From DASUHT01 sp038230835 (GTDB lineage Bacteria > Actinomycetota > Thermoleophilia > Gaiellales > JAICJC01): DNA of 64,000 bases. The stretch lies in NCBI GenBank assembly GCA_038230835.1, contig JBBRMM010000012.1:1-64000 (forward strand). The letters run 5' to 3'. Positions within the stretch are counted from its first letter, which is position 1, and each line of letters starts with the position of its first letter. Of this stretch, positions 58,134 to 64,000 are shown in pieces. The notes beneath the pieces were generated by a model. The model did no database searches and was not told the DNA's origin. It saw only the letters and a list, made by a program, of their open reading frames with translations. Position numbers and translations under genes: made by a program.

Positions 58134-58568
58134 ATGTCAGCCTCTGAAAGCCACTCACAGCTCGTAATCTTCACGCTCGGCAGCGAGGAGTACGCACTGC
58201 CGATCAAGCGCGTGCAGGAGATCATCCGCTACACCGAGCCCCGCAGCGTGGCCTCGCAGACCGCGTGGATCCGCGGCGTGATCAACCTTCGCGGCAAGAT
58301 CGTCCCGGTGTGCGACCTCGCCCAGCGGATCGGCGTCAGCGTCCACCACGACGAGACGTCCAAGGTCGTCATCGTCGACACCGAGGCCGGCACCGCCGGC
58401 GTCATCGTGGACGACGTCAAGGAGGTGCTGACGCTCGAGGACGGCCAACTGGCCGGCGTCCCCACCGCCGACACGGACTACGTCGAGGCGATCGCCAAGA
58501 TCGACGACCGGCTCGCCATCCTGCTCAACCCCGACGGGCTGTTCGCCGGCGTCCAGATCGCCGCGTAA
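58134..58568 (+). CDS. cheW: Chemotaxis coupling protein CheW
   Basis: 144 residues from ATG 58134 (CAGGAG upstream). QLVIFTLGSEEYALPIKRVQ then EIIRYTE is the first SH3-like subdomain, followed by WIRGVINLRGKIVPVCDLAQ (the NLRG motif that contacts receptor and CheA), KVVIVDTEAGTAGVIVDDVK, and YVEAIAKIDDRLAILLNPDG. It links receptors to the CheA kinase. It lies 73 bp after the broken receptor gene, so the two form a receptor-CheW pair. No cheA or flagellar gene is in the window. Confidence 0.94.
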   Translation: MSASESHSQLVIFTLGSEEYALPIKRVQEIIRYTEPRSVASQTAWIRGVINLRGKIVPVCDLAQRIGVSVHHDETSKVVIVDTEAGTAGVIVDDVKEVLTLEDGQLAGVPTADTDYVEAIAKIDDRLAILLNPDGLFAGVQIAA

Positions 58569-58671
58569 GCCGGGCCGCCGCCTGTCTTCGGTCCCGGACA
58601 CCGGGGCCGAAGACCCTGGCGCCGTGCACCGAGGTGGGGGATCGGCGCCTCGGAGTTGTAAGCTTGACTCC

Positions 58672-59244
58672 ATGAGCGACGGCGTCGTCCCCAGCGAGTC
58701 CGGCTTCATGGCCGCCCCGGCCGCCGCGGAGCTGACCGGCCAGGCCCACGAGCAAATCCTGGCCACGACGGTGTGCGCGGTCGTCGAGCACGGCGGCGAG
58801 GCGCTGATGGTGCGCCAGCTGAACCGCGAGGCGGAGCCCCGATGGAACTTCCCCACCGGGTGGATGGTGTCGCACGACGAGGACGGCCACCTGCAGCTCC
58901 CCGAGCACGCGGTCAACCGCAACCTGCTGATCGAGACCGGCTACGGCTCCAACAACGCCACGCTGATCGGGATGGCGGTGGTCCACGAGCACGACGAGTC
59001 GGGACGCCGGATCGGCACCTCGCTGCGACTCAACTACCTGTGCGGGCAGCCTCGCCAGACGACATACGCGGTCAACGACCCGGACATCCTGGGCGCACCC
59101 GAGTGGCACTCACCGGAGGAGATCGAGCAGCTGGCGGTGCGCGGGGAGCTCAAGGGCGAACTGACGCTGGTGACCTTCCGGCACTGGCAGGAGTACCGGC
59201 GCACCGGCGGCGTGTCGGCCGGCGTCGTCGACATCCCCAACTAA
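58672..59244 (+). CDS. Nudix-fold protein with a degenerate Nudix box
   Basis: 190 residues from ATG 58672. After an Ala-rich N-terminus, TTVCAVVEHGGEALMVRQLN and PRWNFPTGWMVSHDEDGHLQ match the first strands of a Nudix domain. The box itself (expected GX5EX7REUXEEXGU) reads LPEHAVNRNLLIETGYG, keeping R, L, E, G but losing the two metal-binding acidic residues. LVTFRHWQEY follows near the C-terminus. It may be a non-catalytic Nudix-fold binding protein. It ends convergently with the thiolase gene. Confidence 0.65.
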   Translation: MSDGVVPSESGFMAAPAAAELTGQAHEQILATTVCAVVEHGGEALMVRQLNREAEPRWNFPTGWMVSHDEDGHLQLPEHAVNRNLLIETGYGSNNATLIGMAVVHEHDESGRRIGTSLRLNYLCGQPRQTTYAVNDPDILGAPEWHSPEEIEQLAVRGELKGELTLVTFRHWQEYRRTGGVSAGVVDIPN

Positions 59245-59265
59245 CGCCCGCGGAGTCATGACCGC

Positions 59266-59282
59266 CGGGGCATCAGCCCCCG
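59266..59282. terminator. Hairpin between convergent Nudix-fold and thiolase genes
   Basis: CGGGGC (59266-59271), a 4-nt ATCA loop and GCCCCCG (59276-59282) form a compact stem in the 54-bp gap between the two stop codons. Confidence 0.6.
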
Positions 59283-59298
59283 AACACCACCGGCCGCT

Positions 59299-60474
59299 TC
59301 AGCCGGCCCGCTCGAAGACCGCCGCCTGTCCCTGCCCGACTCCGATGCACAGCGCGGCCAGCCCGTACCGCGCCGCCCGCCGGCGAAGCTCATGCACAAG
59401 GCTGACGACGAGCCGCGCCCCGCTCATCCCCAGCGGGTGACCGAGCGCGATCGCACCGCCGTTCACGTTCACCCGCGCGGGATCGAGCCCGAGAGCGCGG
59501 ATCACGGCCACGCTCTGAGACGCGAACGCCTCGTTCAGTTCGACCAGGTCGAGGTCGCCAACGCCGATCCCGGCCCGGGCCAGCGCCTTGGTCGTGGCGG
59601 GCACCGGCCCGATACCCATCAGGCGGGGATCCACTCCGGCCACCGCGCCGGCCACATACCGCGCCAACGGGCGCACGCCCATCGATTCGGCCCGTTCCGC
59701 AGAGGCGATCACGAGTGCCGCCGCGCCGTCGTTGATGCCGCTGGAGTTGCCCGCGGTGACGCTGCCACCATCCCGGAACACCGCCGGCAGCGCCGCGAGC
59801 TTCGCGGCATCCACGTCCGGCCGCGGGTGCTCGTCGTGGGCGAGGTCGGCGACCGGCAGCAGTTCGTCGGAGAAGCGGCCGGCTGCTTGCGCGGCGGCCC
59901 ATCGACGCTGGCTTACCAGCGCGAACGCGTCCTGATCGTGGCGGCTCACGCCGTAGCGCTCGGCCACGTTCTCGCCGGTCTCCCCCATCGATTCCAGCGG
60001 GAACATCTCCGCCATCCGCGGGTTCGGAAACCGCCAGCCGAGCGTCGAGTCGTACGCCGTTCGGTCGCCGCGCGGAAACGCCCGATCGGGTTTACCGAGC
60101 ACGAGTGGCGCACGGCTCATCGACTCGACGCCGCCCGCCACGAACAGATCGCCCTCTCCTGCCCGCACGGCCAGGCACGCTCCCACCACCGCCGACAGAC
60201 CCGAGGCGCACAGCCGGTTCACGGTCACCCCGGCCACCGCCTGCGGGAGCCCGGCCAACAGTGCCGCCATGCGTGCCACGTTGCGGTTGTCCTCCCCGGC
60301 CTGGTTGGCACAGCCGAGGTAGACGTCCTCGATCTCACCCGCCGGCACGCCGGCCCGGTTCACCGCCTCTGCAACCACCCGCGCCGCGAGGTCGTCCGGG
60401 CGCAGGCACGCAAGCGCGCCGCCGTAGCGGCCGATCGGGGTTCGCACCGCGGACAGGATCACGGCCTCCGGCAT
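59299..60474 (-). CDS. Thiolase (acetyl-CoA acetyltransferase family)
   Basis: 391 residues, the standard thiolase length. The nucleophilic Cys is in VTVNRLCASGLSAVVGACLA. GGVESMSRAPLVLGKPDRAF is the family signature, NVNGGAIALGHPLGMSGARL carries the catalytic His, and AALCIGVGQGQAAVFERA the second Cys (CxGxGxG). It catalyses condensation or thiolysis of acyl-CoA. The thiolase partner genes (HBDH, crotonase) are absent here, so degradative versus biosynthetic direction and the paaJ/pcaF-like specificity are open. Confidence 0.92.
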   Translation of the reverse strand: MPEAVILSAVRTPIGRYGGALACLRPDDLAARVVAEAVNRAGVPAGEIEDVYLGCANQAGEDNRNVARMAALLAGLPQAVAGVTVNRLCASGLSAVVGACLAVRAGEGDLFVAGGVESMSRAPLVLGKPDRAFPRGDRTAYDSTLGWRFPNPRMAEMFPLESMGETGENVAERYGVSRHDQDAFALVSQRRWAAAQAAGRFSDELLPVADLAHDEHPRPDVDAAKLAALPAVFRDGGSVTAGNSSGINDGAAALVIASAERAESMGVRPLARYVAGAVAGVDPRLMGIGPVPATTKALARAGIGVGDLDLVELNEAFASQSVAVIRALGLDPARVNVNGGAIALGHPLGMSGARLVVSLVHELRRRAARYGLAALCIGVGQGQAAVFERAG

Positions 60475-60542
60475 GGGCGCAGAGTCTATCCGCGGCCGAT
60501 CCGCAAACCGCGCTCCAACCGCCCCTCCCTACCCTGCCGCGG

Positions 60543-61586
60543 ATGGGCAACCGATCCCCCCGAGTGACGCCGGCCACGGCGCTGGTGCCGCTGCGGGTAT
60601 TCCTCGGCATCACCTTCGTCTACGCCGGCTATCAGAAGCTCTCCGACCCGGGGTTCTTCCATCCCGGCGCGCCGACGTACATCGGAACCCAACTGCACGC
60701 GTTCTCCACCGGCACCCCGCTCGGGTTCCTGCTTCGCTGGTTCGCCCTGCCCTTCCCGACCCTGGCCGGAGCCGGTGTGGCGATGGTCGAGATCGCCGTC
60801 GGGCTGCTGGTCACCGCCGGGCTCTTCACCCGGGTCGCGGCCGCGGCAGGGATGTCGCTGAACCTGGTGCTCTTTCTGACCGCAACCTGGAACACGACGC
60901 CCTACTTCCTGGGCAGCGACATCGTGTTCGTATTCGCCTGGCTGCCGTTCGTGCTGGCCGGCGCACAGGGCCAGCCGGCGCTCGATCACCGGCTGCGGCG
61001 ACCCACCTCCACACGTCGCGCGACGGGCGCGATGCACGTCTACGGAGGGCCGGCAGTTGCGACCAGCAGCCGCCACGAGCTCCTGCAGCGAGCCCTGCTG
61101 GCGGTCGGCGGCGGGACGCTTGCGGTCGCCGGGTTCGCGACGCTCATCAAGGGCGGCTACCGAAGCCCCGAGAGCGGCCTCGCGTCGACGACCCACCTGA
61201 AAGTCCACCATCGCCACGCATCGCAGGCGGCGACCGGTGCGTCCGATTCGGCTTCCACCGGCTCGGCGACCGCAATCCCCACCGGCGCGGTCAAGGTCGG
61301 CACTGCAAGCGGTCTTGCGGTCGGACAGGCGGCGACGTACAAGGATCCGGCGGACGGATCCACCGACATCGTGATCCGTCAGTCGGGTGGCGGGCTGACC
61401 GCGATGAGCGCGATCTGCACGCATGCGGGATGCGAGGTCGGCTACCAGGGCGGGATCCTGTACTGCCCGTGTCATGGCTCGCAGTTCGACGCGACCACCG
61501 GAGCGGTCATCCAAGGTCCAGCCGTGACCGCCCTTCCCAGGAAGCGTGTGATCGAGCGTGCCGGCGAGATCTACGCTGTGCCCTAG
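60543..61586 (+). CDS. DoxX-like membrane domain fused to a Rieske [2Fe-2S] domain
   Basis: 347 residues. Residues about 10-150 contain four spans of the DoxX/DoxD kind (LRVFLGITFVYAGYQKLSDP, VAMVEIAVGLLVTAGLFTRV, AAGMSLNLVLFLTATWNTTP, IVFVFAWLPFVLAGAQGQPA). A linker with a TAT-free hydrophobic segment follows (ALLAVGGGTLAVAGFATLIK, residues about 182-201). The C-terminal 100 residues are a Rieske domain with both ligand boxes, CTHAGCEVGY and CPCHGSQFD. The predicted Rieske domain lies outside the membrane, so the protein could pass electrons from a quinol-like donor. The gene's TAG shares CTAG with the stop of the convergent RNase HI-like gene. Confidence 0.87.
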   Translation: MGNRSPRVTPATALVPLRVFLGITFVYAGYQKLSDPGFFHPGAPTYIGTQLHAFSTGTPLGFLLRWFALPFPTLAGAGVAMVEIAVGLLVTAGLFTRVAAAAGMSLNLVLFLTATWNTTPYFLGSDIVFVFAWLPFVLAGAQGQPALDHRLRRPTSTRRATGAMHVYGGPAVATSSRHELLQRALLAVGGGTLAVAGFATLIKGGYRSPESGLASTTHLKVHHRHASQAATGASDSASTGSATAIPTGAVKVGTASGLAVGQAATYKDPADGSTDIVIRQSGGGLTAMSAICTHAGCEVGYQGGILYCPCHGSQFDATTGAVIQGPAVTALPRKRVIERAGEIYAVP

Positions 61587-62086
61587 GACGACTGCCGGGC
61601 CGAAGAGCCCAACAGAGAGGCGACCAGGTCGTCGGCGGCACGGTTGTGCTCGCGCGGCACCCAGCGGTAGACGACCGACCCGATCCGGGTGGCCAACTCG
61701 GCCGCCTGGCGCTGATGGACGGCCAAGGCCGGGTTGCGCACCGGCGCTCGGTCCCGCATGCGCTCGACCAGCAGCCGCGAGTCCGAGCGCACCTCGAGCT
61801 TGGACAGACCCAATCCAAGCGCCGCCTCGAGGCCCGCGCTGAGCGCTCGGTGCTCGGCGGTGCCGGCGGTAGCGATGCCGATCGACTCGGCGGACCGCGC
61901 CAGCTCCGCGCCGTCGGGGTCGTGGATCAGGTAGCCGACCGCAGCCGGCCCTGGGTTACCGCGCGATCCACCGTCGCACCACAGCACCGCAAACCCTGGG
62001 CGGGCCTGCGGGGCCACCGCCTGCGCGCCACCGGACGCAGCCGCGCGACTGGCCTTCGAAAGCCGACGCCGCTCGGAGTCCTTCAT
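61583..62086 (-). CDS. RNase HI-family protein
   Basis: 167 residues from ATG 62086 (GAGAGG nine bases upstream); ATG 62119 would add 11. After a basic N-terminus, AVLWCDGGSRGNPGPAAVGY has the first catalytic Asp (DGGSRGNPG), AEHRALSAGLEAAL the Glu, LEVRSDSRLLVERM the second Asp, and VPREHNRAADDLVASLL the final His/Asp. The DEDD core is complete, so it should cleave RNA in RNA-DNA hybrids. This compact form is the actinobacterial YpdQ/RnhC-like type, often lacking a separate substrate-binding protrusion. Confidence 0.88.
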   Translation of the reverse strand: MKDSERRRLSKASRAAASGGAQAVAPQARPGFAVLWCDGGSRGNPGPAAVGYLIHDPDGAELARSAESIGIATAGTAEHRALSAGLEAALGLGLSKLEVRSDSRLLVERMRDRAPVRNPALAVHQRQAAELATRIGSVVYRWVPREHNRAADDLVASLLGSSARQSS

Positions 62087-62123
62087 CGTCTTGCCTCTCG
62101 CGCGCACGGCCCTGGGCATCGCG

Positions 62124-62567
62124 TCAGCGAGGCCGCTCGTCGGTGATCAGATGGAGCGCCGGGCGGCGGAAGCCGTCGCCGATGTCGAACGCCAGCTCGC
62201 GCGCGACGTCGAGCGGCTGGAGCGGCGCCGGCAGCTCTTCGAGGCGGTGCCACTCGTGTGCACGCGGGTCGACGGGAGCGGCCTCATCCCTGCCGACGAT
62301 GGTGGCCAGCCGGTAGAGGATGGTCTCGTGCCGGTAGTCCCCGCTCTCGACGAACAGGTTCTCGCTCACGTACAGCAGCCGGCCGACCTCGATCCGCAGC
62401 GACGCCTCCTCCACGAGCTCGCGCTCGAGCGCCTCGGCGGTCGTCTCACCCGGCTCCACCCCACCACCCGGGAGCCAGTAGAACGGCCGCCGGTCGGCGT
62501 GTGCAGTGCGATCGAGCAGCACCCTGCCCTGGTCGTCGACGATCACGGCCCGCACCCGGAGCGACAT
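62124..62567 (-). CDS. Nudix hydrolase
   Basis: 147 residues from ATG 62567; GTG 62576 is an alternative. The Nudix box is intact apart from the last Gly: GGGVEPGETTAEALERELVE then EASL (G..E.......RE..EE). RVRAVIVDDQGRVLLDRTAH precedes it and HEWHRLEELP follows. Hydrolysis of a nucleoside diphosphate-linked compound is expected, but the substrate is unknown. It lies 14 bp or less downstream of uvrA on the same strand. Confidence 0.85.
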   Translation of the reverse strand: MSLRVRAVIVDDQGRVLLDRTAHADRRPFYWLPGGGVEPGETTAEALERELVEEASLRIEVGRLLYVSENLFVESGDYRHETILYRLATIVGRDEAAPVDPRAHEWHRLEELPAPLQPLDVARELAFDIGDGFRRPALHLITDERPR

Positions 62568-62580
62568 CTCGGGCACAGCC

Positions 62581-64000
<1,420 letters not shown>

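Overview
The window is high-GC bacterial DNA. It has short intergenic gaps, many ATGA, GTGA and TTGA start/stop overlaps, frequent GTG and TTG starts, and tRNA genes without an encoded CCA. Gene content (a K+-independent type H+-pyrophosphatase, Rex, thrB-thrC with a divergent hom, tsaD-rimI-tsaB-tsaE next to a family 4 uracil-DNA glycosylase, APC transporters fused to UspA, a DoxX-Rieske fusion) points to an actinobacterium, most likely of the Thermoleophilia (Solirubrobacterales or Gaiellales type). This placement is inference from content; no rRNA gene is present to confirm it.

Region 1 (1 to about 9.8 kb) starts with the 3' half of a tRNA-Val(GAC) gene. A tyrosine integrase gene ends 17 bp after it, followed by HTH/excisionase-like genes. 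Two long Ala/Gln-rich genes resembling phage virion proteins come next, then a cluster of very small zinc-ribbon genes on the other strand, and a chain of five small genes of unknown function, four of which overlap. This looks like a tRNA-integrated, partly decayed phage-derived element. No second copy of the tRNA end was found, so the right border is inferred from a secreted Ig-like protein gene that stops abruptly at 9813.

Region 2 (11.1-14.6 kb) is a patchwork: a VOC fragment, an ECF sigma factor with its membrane partner, a frameshifted metallo-beta-lactamase-fold gene and a P-loop kinase-like gene. Same-orientation copies of a REP-like repeat (starting GGTGCCTGAC) separate the modules.

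Region 3 (14.7-43.2 kb) is mainly conserved chromosome. It holds threonine synthesis (hom, thrC, thrB) interleaved with two TrkA-type K+ channel regulators; a secreted beta-propeller protein; two APC-UspA transporters with a 53-residue membrane protein and a hairpin-rich MITE-like element; H+-PPase, MTA phosphorylase and a YbdK-type carboxylate-amine ligase; a leftward set (GT4 glycosyltransferase, histidine kinase, receiver-only regulator, membrane HEAT protein, BcsA-like GT2 synthase) that suggests regulated exopolysaccharide synthesis; rex, a glutaredoxin-like gene, the t6A genes, UDG and an FmdB zinc ribbon; and a coupled pantothenate trio (Rossmann protein, unusually short panC, panB).

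Region 4 (43.2-54.6 kb) is accessory: a VOC protein, a Tdi1/DUF1851-like orphan immunity gene bracketed by an exact 29-bp direct repeat, a cupin-cyclase fusion, an M24 peptidase, GNATs, a stand-alone LanC-like protein, an RTX-type secreted protein, a CocE-type hydrolase, an alpha/beta hydrolase, a DDAH-like enzyme and a small secreted protein.

Region 5 (54.6-64 kb) has a second MITE-like palindrome, a PAS/HisKA_3 sensor kinase, a chemoreceptor split by a 1-nt frameshift, cheW, a Nudix-fold protein, a thiolase, the DoxX-Rieske fusion, an RNase HI-family protein, a Nudix hydrolase and the 3' two-fifths or so of uvrA, which leaves the window.
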